DNA from: Dipteronia dyeriana
Taxonomy: Eukaryota > Streptophyta > Magnoliopsida > Sapindales > Sapindaceae
DNA: 64,000 nucleotides
Assembly: GCA_032871835.1 (NCBI GenBank)
Contig: CM065296.1
Location: forward strand, 117,066,146-117,130,145
Direction: 5' to 3'
Of this stretch, positions 1-11,481 are shown piece by piece (within the stretch, counting starts at the first letter, position 1; every line of letters starts with the position of its first letter). Under the pieces are notes generated by a model. It saw only the letters and a list, made by a program, of their open reading frames with translations. It was not told where the DNA came from and ran no database searches. A program made the position numbers and the translations under genes.

Positions 1-112
1 GCTATGTGTATAACAAATAATGAAGCTCAGCAAACGTCAAGAAGGCTTGATAGAAAAGAGGTTAGTCTAAGTGGTTAATGAGTTTTCAGGTTATGGTCAA
101 GTTAGTTACAGA

Positions 113-418
113 TGTTGAAGTGTTAACTTCACATTGGTCCATCTTCCTTATTATCAGGAATTAGTTAGAAAAATCTGTTAAGAGTTCAGCTAAGTTGTGC
201 AAATAGAGATATGTAGAAAAACGCACAAAATGTGTGAACTCTCTTTGTAAAAATTCTCAGATAATAAACAAAAAATTTTTGAGCTCCAACAGCCATTAAT
301 GACGGCTGTCAAAGATTTCAGTTTTTCTTATGTGTTAATTTAAACTTTCATCGAAAATCTTCATGTTCATATCAAAGATCTTCAAACTTCACTACTATGT
401 TTTTGTGTTCGCTTCACA
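113..418 (+). repeat. Probable 5' LTR of degenerate Ty1/copia element
   Basis: The segment ends in CTTCACA directly before a primer-binding-site-like TGGTATAAGAGC, and a copia gag frame follows 28 bases later. The end at 418 is therefore well placed. The start is a guess: TGTTGAAG at 113 is the nearest TG that mirrors the CTTCACA end. No matching 3' LTR exists in the window because the element is cut off around 9296, so the left border cannot be confirmed by comparison. Bases 1-112 hold nothing I recognise. Confidence 0.45.
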
Positions 419-430
419 TGGTATAAGAGC
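419..430 (+). other. Primer-binding site, tRNA-Met type (copia)
   Basis: TGGTATAAGAGC differs by one base from TGGTATCAGAGC, the complement of the 3' end of plant initiator tRNA-Met used by most plant copia elements. It directly abuts the LTR end. Confidence 0.6.
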
Positions 431-445
431 TTTTGACAAACATCA

Positions 446-1193
446 ATGGTTGAAAACCGATCTGATAACATTTCTTCAACCGAATTGAATGTTAACTCAT
501 CTTTAACCATAAATAACAAGGATTTCTCGTCACTGGCGAAATCGTTAAGCCTCAATCTTACTCTGAAACTTGATCAGACAAACTACATTTATCGGAGAGC
601 TTAAGTTTTGGCTGCGATTGAAGCTCTACACCTAGAAAGATTCATTAATGGCAAACAAACTCCTCCACAAAATTTCATCACGACACTCTCAAGTGACACG
701 TTACAGCAGTAAGAAAATCCAGATTTTCTCTCATGGAAGAAGTCAGATAAACTTCTCATAAGTTGGATTTTTTTAACGCTTACTGCTAGCGTTCTAGAAC
801 AGGTAGCAAATTCCAAGTCATCTTTTGAAATTTGGTCCAAGATAGAATGCACATTTGCTCAGAGGTTAATGTCCAGAATTATGTAGTTGAAGCAACAGTT
901 ACAGTCACTCAAGAAAGGTTCTAATTCCATCAATGACTTTGTCCAGAAACACAAAGCAATCAGCGATGCTTTGGCAGCAGCTGGAGAAGTGGTGAGCGAT
1001 AGAGATATGATCATGACTCTCTTAAATAGAGTCGATCACGAATATGATTCGGTTGTGACTTTGGTCTCTTCTCAACAAAGCACCATGTCTCTTGAAGATT
1101 TTATGATTCATGAACAACGAATTGAACATCTTAGTGTGTCTGCTCAGTTAAGTGTGATGGATCCATCTGCTCATTATGCGGTAAATAATTATA
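446..1193 (+). pseudogene. Copia gag, N-terminal part, with three in-frame stops
   Basis: One frame runs from ATG 446 to the insertion point at 1193 and reads as a copia Gag (UBN2 / gag-polypeptide type): a SLNLTLKLDQTNY-like opening, a WKKSDKLLISWIFLTLT block, a FEIWSKIECTFAQR block and a LKQQLQSLKKGSNSINDFVQ block. Stops interrupt it at 602, 710 and 884, with no frameshift seen. The frame is cut at 1194-1198 by the target duplication of the gag-only LTR element; the CCHC zinc-knuckle part should lie beyond 5833 but is badly decayed. Gag would package RNA in a cytoplasmic particle. The stops show this copy is dead. Confidence 0.85.
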
Positions 1194-1198
1194 ACTTC

Positions 1199-2006
1199 TG
1201 TTATAGGGCTTTTTTTATAGCATGACAAGTCAGTATGATTAGATATACCACGTCACAGGAGTCAGAAAAGATCAACTCAAGGCAATTAATAGATGATCTT
1301 AAGGCCAAGTTAAGATTACCCAAGATGGTCGGGGAAGCTAACCGATCGGGCACAAATAATCTAGTCGAGACCATCCGATCGGGATAAAAGCAGTTTGGTC
1401 GGGATCAGACAATTGGTCAGTTAGACAATGCGTGAGAGACATTAAAGGCAACTACGACTCAAATACGAAGAAGAATGAACTTACTCAAACAAGGAATCTA
1501 GAATCACACTCTAATAAGAAAATATCCATATTTCCTCTCCAGTGTCAGAGAATTCTATTCAGGAAATAACTCAAAACTTCTAGAAGGATAAACTCCAAAA
1601 CAGGAAAGAAGATAAAGACAACTTCAATAAATAACCAGTTCTAATTAAACACTATCACCTTTCCTTATTTGTGTAATAAGGATTAGGGTTCTGTGCACAT
1701 ATAAATAGACTCATAATCTCATTGTAAAAGAGGGACAAGAACGACACATAGAAAGCACCATATAGAAAATATACAAGAAAGAGAGAGATACGCCAAAAAG
1801 GAGAGATTGAGTGTGTAATCGTTTTATTATAGTGATTTCTTCTCGCCGTCACCGACAACCGTGGATGTTCCCCACCTTGGGGTTTTACCACGTAAATTCA
1901 TGTGTGCATGATTTTTTTTTTATCTTTCTCATAACATATTCAACAATCTACAAAAACCTGTTAGACGTTTGATCAATCCTATAAGATCCAAAAATCACCG
2001 TCAACA
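1199..2006 (+). repeat. 5' LTR of the gag-only element
   Basis: 808 bp, TG...CA. It includes a TATA box (TATAAATA, 1700-1707) in a block also present in the 3' LTR (5520-5527) and in the solo LTR at 23459-24376 (24062-24069). The late block ending in CGTCAACA is shared by all three. Compared with the 3' LTR it lacks roughly 40 bases near 1365 and has scattered substitutions, so the insertion is old. Confidence 0.88.
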
Positions 2007-2124
2007 ACTGGAGATAGAATGAGGAGTTGCGGTAGAACTCAACCTCGAGTAACCAACATAAATAGACGAAACATCGAGATGCTCTAGTGAGCTTAAAAAA
2101 AAGGAGAACTCGTGAAGCAGTAGC

Positions 2125-3890
2125 ATGACCAACGATAAGGATGGAAGCCAGTCTCCAAATAATGTTGATACCACACGTACTGGTAACGATCCTTACCAGA
2201 TAAACGTCAACACTGTTAGAGGAAACTTGCCCTCAGTGACTCCAAATTCAACTAGTCAAGCTGCAATGACCTCCATAAACACTCCCCAAATAATGTCCCC
2301 AGATGCATTCCAGCATGTCCAAGAGTCCCTTAGGAGAGTCATTGAAGACGCCGCTAGACAGAGAATCAATATAACAGCAACTGTGAATCTGGCATCACCA
2401 TATAAATTGTCCATACCTATGGTAGCTCGATACCCTAAAGTATGTTTTGAAATAATGGACGTGACCCTAGATGCGCCCCGTAAGCCTAGCAGAGAAAGAA
2501 CATACCACCATGAAAAGGGGGAGCGACCCCAAAGGGGAGATGAAGGAATTATCGGACAAGTGAGGCAAGATCGGTATCAAGCGGACTTTGAGTCAGATAA
2601 AATCCATAGAGGTGTTCAGAGGCGGGACCGATCTAGCTCATTAGACAACATCGACCAACCACCCCTCAGAACATGCCGAAGGGGCAAGTCCTCGTTTAGA
2701 TTCCAACATAGGCACACCGGCCATCAACGATCATGAATGGATAACGAACCAAAAGATAAGCGAGATATCCTAATACAAAAATTAAACCAGAAGACGGAAG
2801 CATTAGAACGTCGCCAGGGGCTTAAAGATTTACTAGACGATGATTCTGAAAGCCCATTCGTGAACAACATCCTCCAAACCCAGTTCCCGAAAAGATTCAT
2901 AATGCCTCAGGTTGAGCAATTTTAAGCAAACACGGATCCAAAAAAACATGTGAGGCGTTTTCGGAGTGCGATGGCATAGTACGCTTACAATGACCCCTTG
3001 TTGTGCTTGACGTTCCCGCAAACGCTCAAGGACTTAGGGTCTAAGTGGTTTGGAAGGCTCCCTCAGGGAACAATCAAGAACTTTCGAGAGTTGATGCAGG
3101 CTTTTTCACCACAATTCTTGGGGAACGTACAGGGGAGAAAGTCAATAGCTCACCTCGCCACCCTCAAGCAGGGAAAGAACGAGTCACTAAAAGATTACCT
3201 GAAAAGGTTCTCTCAGGAAGTGTCAGGGATCCATAACCCCAATGATGAGGTTGTACTGGCCGCCTTCACCAACAATCTACAGAAGGGTCGGCTTTCTTTT
3301 GATTTGATGAGGAAGTGCCCAGAAACATACGCCGACCTAATAGATGTGGCAGATAGTTATGCGAGGGCTGAAGAAGATGAGCTAGCTCAAGGGGGTAGTT
3401 ATGTACATGGGGTTGCCTCAAGGAGAACGCCAAAACAAATGATGGCTATATAAAGAGCCAGAAGGGTGATCATCAGGAAAGTGACAGGAGCAATCGTAGA
3501 AACAATCGGAACGATAAAAAGTTCCAAGGTCGGTATACCAACTATACTCCCATAATTAAAAGACAAGAAGAAATCCTGGCGATCGTAGAAGATCAGAAGC
3601 TAGTCAAATATCCTCATAGACTGTCAACTTACGCCCTAAGAGACACGACAAAATATTGTAGGTTCCACAAGGAAGCTGGTCAAGATACATCAAAGTGTTA
3701 CCAATTAAGAGACCACATCAAGACACTCATCAGGAAGGGCCACCTCAAAGATTTAATTTAAAAAAAAACTGACGATTAACAGAAAGACCCCCGCTGGGGC
3801 GATCAGCCAATGGGAAATCATGAAAAGAAGCAAAGCCTGAGCCGAGACAACGATGAAGGGACAATCAACATTATCTTTTGAAGACCCTAT
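2125..3890 (+). pseudogene. Gag of the gag-only element (PF03732 family), broken
   Basis: A single frame opens at ATG 2125 and carries the Ty3/gypsy gag core: HVRRFRSAMA, YAYNDPL, CLTFPQTLKDLGSKWF, an F-E-L-M-Q-A-F block, then LKQGKNESLKDYLKRF and a TYADLIDVADSYA block. In-frame stops lie at 2734 (TGA), 2923 (TAA), 2977 (TAG) and 3451 (TAA). Around 3430 the reading shifts frame and continues as a basic linker with a knuckle-like CRFHKEAGQDTSKCYQL block, ending near 3760. A weak trace up to about 3890 resembles the gag-protease linker of gypsy elements. Nothing after it resembles protease or RT. The protein would form the particle; this copy cannot. Confidence 0.8.
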
Positions 3891-3899
3891 ACGAGCTTG

Positions 3900-4454
3900 T
3901 GGATGCTAGAACTTAGTCTAAAAAAAAAACTTCTTTTGAGAGAAATAACTCAGTTGCTTTCAATTTTTGAGATATTTTTAGTTTGTTTTATATTTCTTGT
4001 TTTTCTAATTATTATTTATTTTGATGTTGTTAATTTTCAGATCAATTAATAAAGAAGCCAATAATGGTGTTCGAATTTTTAATAATCATCTTTGTTATCA
4101 AAGATAAACTCGTAGCACCGACACCTACCATGGTGGGTGAAGGTGCTCGAGAGGCTGATAAGTCGGGGGTTAGAGACCTGACGCGCCTGTCGAACTGATT
4201 GGGTGCATATAAAAGCACTATCAGCAATCCGGTCACCCCGAGCTATCGGTTTTACAGGAAAAAAACACTCGGGTACGCCATCGAAGAAAACCTGATGAGA
4301 TGCATTCGGTTGTGTTAGTATTGTACTAACGATTCAGCCAAACTCTTGTAAACAGATAAAACCGGGATACATCATTGGTGACTTGTTTGTCTGGGAAAAA
4401 CAGAGAAAAATGGGACAAGTTTCCCAGAACACCTATTGGCAGAAGACTCAAGGC
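3900..4454. other. Non-coding interior of the gag-only element
   Basis: Between gag and the tandem repeat I see no coding similarity. The stretch starts T-rich (about 3920-4040) and becomes richer in CGG/ACC motifs towards 4450. Pol is expected here in an autonomous relative. Confidence 0.5.
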
Positions 4455-4760
4455 AATCGGGAATTATCCTAAGCGAAAAGCCTTGACACCGACCGAAAAA
4501 TGAAGGCGGTCGGGAATTATCCTGAGTGAAAAACCAGGACACCGATCAAAAAACGAGGACGGTCGGGAATTATCCTGAGTGAAAAGCCAGGACACCGACC
4601 CGACCAAGATAGTTGGGAATTATCCTGAGCGAAAGGTCATGACACCGACCGAATCAAGACAGTCGGGGATTATCCTGAGCAAAGAGCATGGACACCGACT
4701 AGTCCAAAAAAACGGTTGGGAATTATCCTAAGCAGAGAGTCAGGACACCAACTGGTCCAA
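4455..4760. repeat. Six imperfect tandem repeats of about 50-53 bp
   Basis: Each unit contains a GGGAATTATCCT core and, about 20 bases on, a GACACCGAC-type core. Units begin near 4455, 4510, 4561, 4613, 4662 and 4714. They lie just before the polypurine tract and 3' LTR, where plant gypsy elements often carry tandem repeats. Function unknown. Confidence 0.8.
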
Positions 4761-4975
4761 CTAAAAGGGAGCAAAAAATCAAGAAGTCCAAGACTGATCA
4801 GTTTAATAAGACACTTGACCAGTTAAAAAAGAAGAAGAAGAAAAACCAATCAGTTTAATAAGATACTTGATCCAATTAAAGCGACATACAAGATCAGGAG
4901 AGTCAAAAAATTAAAACTATTCAAATCCCCTTCATTGAGCCGTCAAGAGCTCATCTCGCGGATTTGAAGGGGTAT

Positions 4976-5827
4976 TGTTATAGGGTTTTTTTTTATAGCA
5001 TGACAATTCAACATGATTAGATATGCCACATCACAGGAGTCAGAAAAGATCAACTCAAGGCAATTAATAGATGATCTCAAGGTCAAGTCGAGATTACCCA
5101 AGACGGTCGGGGAAGCTAACCGAGCAGGCACAAATAACCTGGTCAGGGAAAATAGTTGACCGGGTAGAGATGACTTGGTAAGGACCATCCAATCGGGATA
5201 AAAGCAGTTTGGTTAGGATCAGACAATTGGTCAGTTAGACAATGCGTGAGAGACATTAAAGGCAACTACGACTCAAATATGAAAAAGAATGAACTTACTC
5301 AAACAAGGAATCTGGAATCTAGAATCACACTCCAATAAGGAAATATCCTTATTTCCTCTCCAGTGTTGAGAATTCTATTCAGGAAAGAACTCAAAGCTTC
5401 CAGAAGAATAAACTCCAAAACAGGAAAGAAGACAAATATAACTTCAACAAGTAACTAGCTCTAATTAAACATTATCACATTTCCTTATTTGTGTAACAAT
5501 GATTAGGGTTATATACACATATAAATAAACCCATAATCTCATTGTAAAAGAGGGTCGAGAACGACACATAGAGAGCACCACATATAAAATATACAAGAAA
5601 GAGAGAGATACACCAAAAAGGAGAGATTGCGTGTGTAATCCTTTTATCATTGTGATTTCTTCTCACCGTCACTGGCAACCGTGGACGTTTCCTCACCTTG
5701 GGGTTTTACCACGTGAACTCGTGTGTGCATGATTTTTTTTTTTATCTTTCTCATAACATTTCAACAATCTACAAAAACCTGTTAGACACGTGATCAATCC
5801 TATACGATCCAAAAATCACCGTCAACA
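4976..5827 (+). repeat. 3' LTR of the gag-only element
   Basis: 852 bp, TG...CA, preceded by a purine tract at 4966-4972 and followed by the target duplication acttc. It is longer than the 5' LTR, mostly from an extra block near 5145-5190. Confidence 0.88.
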
Positions 5828-6229
5828 ACTTCAAAAACAACAATTTCATCAATTTAACAACAACTAAGGGAATGGAAGAAACAACACAAATGGCAACATT
5901 ATAGGTGGGAAATGTGGAAGAAACAGAGGAGGCTAATTTGGTAGTAGGTCAAGTCAGAGGCTCTAATGTCAACTGTGTTCCAAACCTAGACATAGTGCTT
6001 AGCAATGTTACAAGTGTTTTGATCAAGGTTTCCAAGGAGGACCAAGTCAAGTAAGTCAAGGGAATCAAGGAGCTCAGCTTAATCAAGGAAATAGTCAGGT
6101 TTATTTAATTCAACAGCAGGTCTTCAACACACTCGAGCAAGGAAGCATTAACTATATCAATAGTTCAAGAGCATTTCATGAAAATATACAAACAACACAT
6201 GTTGGTTCATACCAAAATGCAGCCTATTT

Positions 6230-7464
6230 TGCCACTCTTGAAACCGTAGTTGATCAGTATTGGTATGTAAATACATGCGCCACTAATCGTGTGACCTCTA
6301 ATCTCAACTATCTCACTGTCAAGTCTGAATATAGAGGTAAGGAAAAACTCTCTATTGGAAATGGTAATCAGTTAAATATCTCACATGTTGGAAGCACTAT
6401 AGTTACATCTCAAGCAAGTATTTTGTGTGTCAGCTATTATAAAAAATTTATCTAAGTTTACCGAAGATAACAATGTCATTGCTGAATTTTCTTCTCTTGG
6501 TTGTGTCATTAAGGATCAGAGAACCAAGAAAACTTTACTCCAAGGATCACATAGAAATGGATGGTATGAGTTAAAGCTTGTGGAAGCTACTCCTCAAAGC
6601 TTCAAATTGCTGAAATCTATCTCTAATAATATCTCCGATGTGCATAGTTTTAGCTCTCAAAATAATGTAAAGAAGGATAATGCACATGTTATGAATAGTC
6701 AAGATAATGAGACACCTTACAATGCTCATGTAGCTGCTAAGACCAACTACGTAATTTGGCAAACCAAACTAGGGCATCCATCTCCTTTAATACTAAAAAA
6801 GGTGTTGAATACATTGCATTTTCCTTTTAACATTCATAGTAATCCTTTTTGTGATTCATGCAAACGTGGTAAGTTGCACAAGTAACCCTTTCAAAGGGTT
6901 AACATCACTGTCAAGGCTCCTTTAGAACTTATTTACAGTGATGTTTGGGGACCAGCTCCCATACTATCAAATAAGGGATATAGGTACTACATAGTCTTTG
7001 TAGATGCCTATACAAGGTTCACTTGGATCTTTCCACTCAACCTAAAATCGGATGATTTCCATGTCTTTGTTAAGTTCAAAAGGTTCATAGAACTGCAACT
7101 AGAGAGAAAAATTAAATGCTTTCAAATTGATATGGGGAGTGAATATCAACCTACTGACTCCTACTTGACTGAACTGAGAGTTCAAGTTTGATTCTCATGC
7201 CTGTATACTCACCAACAAAATGGGGTTCCTGAGAGAAAACATCGAAGCATAGTTGAAATGGGGTTGACAATGCTTGCTCATGCTATTTTGCCCATAAAAT
7301 ACTGGTATGAGGCCTTTTCTACAATTGTGATATTGATCAATAATCTTCCCACTGTTGTTCTACACTTCCTGTCACCATTTGAAAAATTATTTCAAAAGAA
7401 ACCTAACTATAGTTATCTAAAGGTGTTTGGTTGCTCATGTTTTCCATATCTTATAGATTATTAA
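6230..7464 (+). pseudogene. Copia pol: GAG-pre-integrase and integrase core, degenerate
   Basis: After the gag-only element, copia sequence resumes at 5833, with the first 400 bases poorly readable. From about 6427 one frame shows a KTLLQGSHRNGWYEL block, then WQTKLGHPS and CDSCKRGK (the HHCC-like zinc part; stop at 6882). The integrase core follows: YSDVWGPAP (first catalytic Asp), VFVDAYTRFTWIFPL, a QIDMGSEYQ block (DNG-type Asp, now DMG) and HQQNGVPERKHR (catalytic Glu). Then come an LPIKYWYEAF block and YLKVFGCSCFPYL, ending at a stop at 7462. Family function is DNA-strand transfer; stops and substitutions make this copy inactive. Confidence 0.82.
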
Positions 7465-7671
7465 AGACACAAGTTGAATTTTCATACACAAAAGTGTGTT
7501 TTTATAGGGTAAAGTCTATGCCACAAAGGATATAAGTGTCTTAGCTCTTTTGAAAGGGTGTATGTTTCAAGATATGTTATCTTTAATGAATAAGAATTTC
7601 CATATAAGGAATTGTTCAAGTCTACTTTATCCTCTGACACTACAGCATGTTCATATAAGGATAGTAATGAA

Positions 7672-8794
7672 TAGGGCTGGCAATTCGGGTTCATGGGTCG
7701 GGTTGACCTCAACCCGACACGACCCGAATAATATTAACCCTTAACCCGACACGACCCGTTTAATTAAACGGGTTAACCTTTTAAAACCCAACACGATACG
7801 AATAAATATACGGGTTAGACGGGTTGACCCGTAACACATTTAATAATCTAATCGGGGTTATAATGGGTCGGGTTTCAGCGGTGTGACCCGTTTAACCCGA
7901 ACCCGTTTAACACGGATAGTGTTGTATTAATGAGACCAAACCAAACAAAATTACAAATGACAGTGTAACAGATTCACATGTTTCCCGTGAATAAAAACAC
8001 AGATTCAAATGGATTCAAATGGCAGTGTAACAGAATATTCTAACAGATTCACTAATAAAAACATAGGTTTCCGCCGCCCTGAAGATTGATGAACAAGATC
8101 GACCAAAATCCGCCGCCGTGAATTAAAGGAGTCAAGCTCGACCAAGATCCGCCGTCGTCTCTCCAAATCGGTCGCACGTCAGTTGCCGCTGCTCTCCGGC
8201 ATCGTCGCAGCTTCGTTGCACCAACAACCTAATCCCACCTAGAATCCATCGATCGTCAGTCGCCGCTGCTCCGTCTCAGTTTCGTCGATCATCAGTCGCC
8301 ACTGCTCCGCCATAGATTTCAGTCACCGCTGGTCAGATTTCCACCGCTGGTCATTGCAGTCGCCGCTGGTCATCAGTCGCAGATCTGAAATTTAAAATAA
8401 AATAGAGCATAGTGAAAGGAAGAAAAAAATTGAAAGAGTGAAAGGGAGAGAGTGAGAGGTGATTTTGGTGAAGTTAGGGTTAAGGATTTGAGAGTGTTTA
8501 GTCTGATGGTTGTTGTTGTAACCTAAAGAATGTTTTTATATAGTATGCCAAAAGTCATTTATAACCCTTGTAATAAGAACAATTATAAATGTATTTATAT
8601 AACTAAACGGGTTAAACGGGTCACCCGTGAACCCGTTTAGTCAAACCCGACACGACCCATATAATAAACGGGTTACACGAGTTGACTCGATTATGACCCG
8701 AACCCGTTAAGAAACCAACCCAACCCGTTTAAGTACCTCGGGTTCGTGTCGGGTTGGCGGGTTGGCGGGTTACGGGTCAATTTTGCCGGCTCTA
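7672..8794. mobile_element. Non-autonomous hAT-type DNA transposon, rich in ACCCG/CGGGT motifs
   Basis: It begins TAGGGCTGGCAA and ends with the imperfect inverse TTGCCGGCTCTA, flanked by a perfect 8-bp target duplication gtaatgaa (7664-7671 and 8795-8802). Eight-base duplications and this TIR are typical of hAT elements. About 200 bp at each end are packed with CGGGTT / AACCCG / ACCCGTTTAA motifs on both strands, which look like subterminal transposase-binding repeats. The centre (about 7920-8560) has no transposase frame and includes a CGTCGCCGCTG-like simple region, so it relied on a related element for movement. Confidence 0.88.
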
Positions 8795-8802
8795 GTAATG
8801 AA

Positions 8803-9296
8803 GGACTTGTCAATTCATTACCTTGTCTTTTTCAAATGTTTGATACTACTCAATCGGCAAAGACTTCACGTGATCAACCTTTGGTAGAGCAATCCTCTTA
8901 ACCTTTTCATGAACAACCTGTAGTAGAGAATCAAATATGGTCACCTAGAAATGGTCATCACTCCAACTCATCTGATTCTCTTGATTCCTTTAACTCTCCA
9001 AGTGTCAGCAGAGAATCACAGCCTTTGAGACCTGTTGTTGTGACACATCAAGATGAAGTTGGTCCAAGCAAATCTCATCGAATGGTAACAAGAAGCATGA
9101 CAGAATCTTTAAAGCCTAAAGTGTTTGTCTCTGAGTACAATGTCCCATCAGCTTTTGTATCAGAAGTTAAACCAAAATCTGTAAAGGAGGTCTTAACTGA
9201 CTCACGTTGGACTGCAGCCACGAGAGATGGATTCCAAGCTCTACAAAACAACCAAATGTGGTCTCTTGTTCTTGCTACTTCAGACATGAATATAGT
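8803..9296 (+). pseudogene. Copia pol: integrase-RT linker and start of reverse transcriptase
   Basis: Continuing past the hAT insertion, this reads as the Ser/Pro-rich linker and then KSHRMVTRSM, a KPKSVKEVLTDSRWTAA block and ALQNNQMWSLV. These are the standard lead-in to the copia RT domain (RVT_2). Similarity stops near 9296 where LINE sequence begins. The RT body, RNase H and 3' LTR are missing. Confidence 0.82.
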
Positions 9297-9547
9297 CAGT
9301 AGGGCTGGTTTTTACTGCTTCTGTTGATCCAATGGTAACTTCGATTTGGCATTGGGAAGGTAATGAAGTTAAAGAAGGGGATGTTAAACTGGAGGAACTA
9401 AGTATGTCGGGGAAACGTGCGGGGAACAGAAATGGAGAGTTTTAAGTTTGAATTTGAAGATGATAGAATAAATGGAAACAAGAGGAGTAAGCCTTCCACT
9501 CAAATATCAACAAACAGGTCTCAACCAACCAACTAGACGCAATAAAG

Positions 9548-9672
9548 ATGTAATGTTGGAATGTTTGGGGGCTAGGAAGCCCACGAGCGGCCCAGGTCCT
9601 GCAATAACTGGTGCATGAATTGGTTCATGAGGTGCTGTTTGTGATGGAAACAAAAGTTGGTGATAGTGTAAT
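9548..9672 (+). pseudogene. LINE endonuclease, N-terminal piece
   Basis: The frame gives a CWNVWGLGSPRAAQVL block followed by a VLFVMETKV block, the first two conserved motifs of LINE apurinic-like endonucleases (the Asn in WN and the catalytic Glu in MET). It breaks off at 9673. Confidence 0.75.
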
Positions 9673-9673
9673 G

Positions 9674-11474
9674 TAGGGTTGGCAAAAAAGCTCGGTTTTA
9701 ATGAAACTGGTCTATATCCTAATGATGCGGTTTAGGTCTATACCTGTACCGTATCTTCAAAATGTCCAAATGGTTCTAAACTTATCAGACCCACATTAAT
9801 AGCGGTTCAGTTATGGATCCAAACCTGTTCACACCCAAACCCACCAAAGAACTGTATTTTTTTCTTAAATCTGTCACGTATTCTCTTTTCTGATCTCACT
9901 CTCACACCGTGTAACTCTCCCCTCTCTGCTCTTCTATCATCACTCCAGTTTCTACCAACTTGGCATCACATTTTGTCATCAACGTCAACTCTGCTCGCCT
10001 CTCACCTTCTCCACGCTATGGCCGTCGTCAACAATTTTCATGTCTTTTCTCATGTAAGTTTCGTTTGTTTTTGTGGATTTTGTTTGTACTTGGATTTTCT
10101 CACTCTTCTGATTTATTCATAGCTTGTTAAAGATACCCATTTTGATTTATTCATGGGAATTACATGAATTTTTTTAATCTTGTTATTTAGGTTTTCTATT
10201 AGCTGATGAAAGCTCATAAAGCTATTTTTAAATCCCACAACGTCTTCAACAGGTACCATTATGTTAATTTATGTATTTTGTATTGGAATTATAAGATAAT
10301 ATGTCTGTTCTATTTTCACCTATTTATGTTGTAGTTAGCTTGGACCACCACCAACTACGTCTTTTCTAAAGCAAGTTTGTTGATAAAAGCATGTAAAGAA
10401 TCAGATGATAATTCATAAGTCAACATTTTAGTTACTTATTTACTTTCAGAGTCATTTATTCGAACAGCCTGTGGGCAATGACTATTCTCTATTGATAGGT
10501 GCAAATTAATTTCTTTCAATGATGCTAAGTAAATGAATTTTGCTTGAAATTTTAATTCAGGGAAATAATTGTATAATTGTATTTGTTAGATCCTTACTTA
10601 AATTCAGAGTCATTATTCGAACAGTTTGTGGGCAATGACCAATTCTCTATTCATGGGTGCAAATTGGATTCTTTCAACTATGATAAGTAAATGAATTTTG
10701 CTTGAAATTTAATGTAGGGACATGATTATATATTTGTTAGAGCGTTTTCTCAATTGTAGCAAGTGTGTTGATAAAAGCATGGAATGAATTAGATGGTAGT
10801 GGTGGTGATATGGAGGTTTTAGTGGGTGGTATGACTGCTCTAACTAATGAGATTCAATGGTTCAAGATGTCTTCTAAAGAAAAATATCGTAACTTCATTT
10901 ATTAGTAAGTATTATCATCATGGTCTTCGATTAAGGACCTGCAGTCGTGTTGCCTGCACCAGTCTTATTTATCGGTAGGTGTTGAATAAAGTAGTTGGGT
11001 ACATCATCTACGCTTTGCTTTGAGAAATGTACTTCTCATTTATTCTCAGTTATTTTTTCTTTTGAAAATGTGACCAGAAACTTTAGAAAAAAGATTGCTA
11101 ATTTGTTCATTGTGAGACCATTCTACAAGTATTTTAACATAATGTTACAAGTTCTCCTCCCATATTTTGATAGACTAATTAGAAGCACCAATGGACGCCG
11201 TGAATTAGGTTCACTTCCTAAATGAAGCTCATCTTGTTTCTTTACTACGAAGTACTAAAGTAGTTGGCATGTTGTATGACGAAACGAGTTTTTTTTAGGA
11301 ATATATATAAATTTAGTTTTACTTATATATAAAATTGGTTGCTACTGTTTTTTTTTACTTAGTTGTTTTTATTAGGTGGCATTCCAGAGGAAAAAATATA
11401 TGATCCCGAAACAGTAAATCAAGAAGAGCCATTAACATCCGTGTTTTTTTTTCTCGATGTATTTTTTTTTTTCG
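9674..11474. mobile_element. Insertion inside the LINE, hAT-like left end
   Basis: The left border reads TAGGGTTGGCAAAA, close to hAT termini, and follows gtgtaatg; a similar gtgtaaca lies at 11475-11482 on the other side. The right end is T-rich and does not mirror the left, so it is unproven. Inside are two imperfect copies of a segment beginning TTCAGAGTCATT (near 10447 and 10605, period about 159) and two copies of a TTGATAAAAGCATG segment (near 10380 and 10768). No coherent transposase frame remains. Confidence 0.4.
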
Positions 11475-11481
11475 GTGTAAC

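Larger units (their letters stand above)
1199..5827 (+). mobile_element. Gag-only Ty3/gypsy-like LTR element (TR-GAG type), inserted in copia gag
   Basis: Two LTRs (1199-2006 and 4976-5827) start TGTTATAGGG and end CGTCAACA. Both outer borders carry the same five bases, acttc (1194-1198 and 5828-5832), a perfect target duplication, so both borders are exact. The interior has a PF03732-type gag and then about 1.1 kb with no protease, RT or integrase, including a tandem repeat. A short purine-rich tract (gaagggg) precedes the 3' LTR. The bases after the 5' LTR (ACTGGAGATAGAA) do not match a primer site I know. With gag but no pol it must have moved using another element's enzymes, as described for plant TR-GAG elements. 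Confidence 0.88.

Noticed and set aside
7672..8794. Telomere-like or interstitial telomeric repeat
   Set aside because: The motifs are ACCCG/CGGGT with variable spacing and both orientations, not the plant TTTAGGG array; the 8-bp duplication identifies a transposon.
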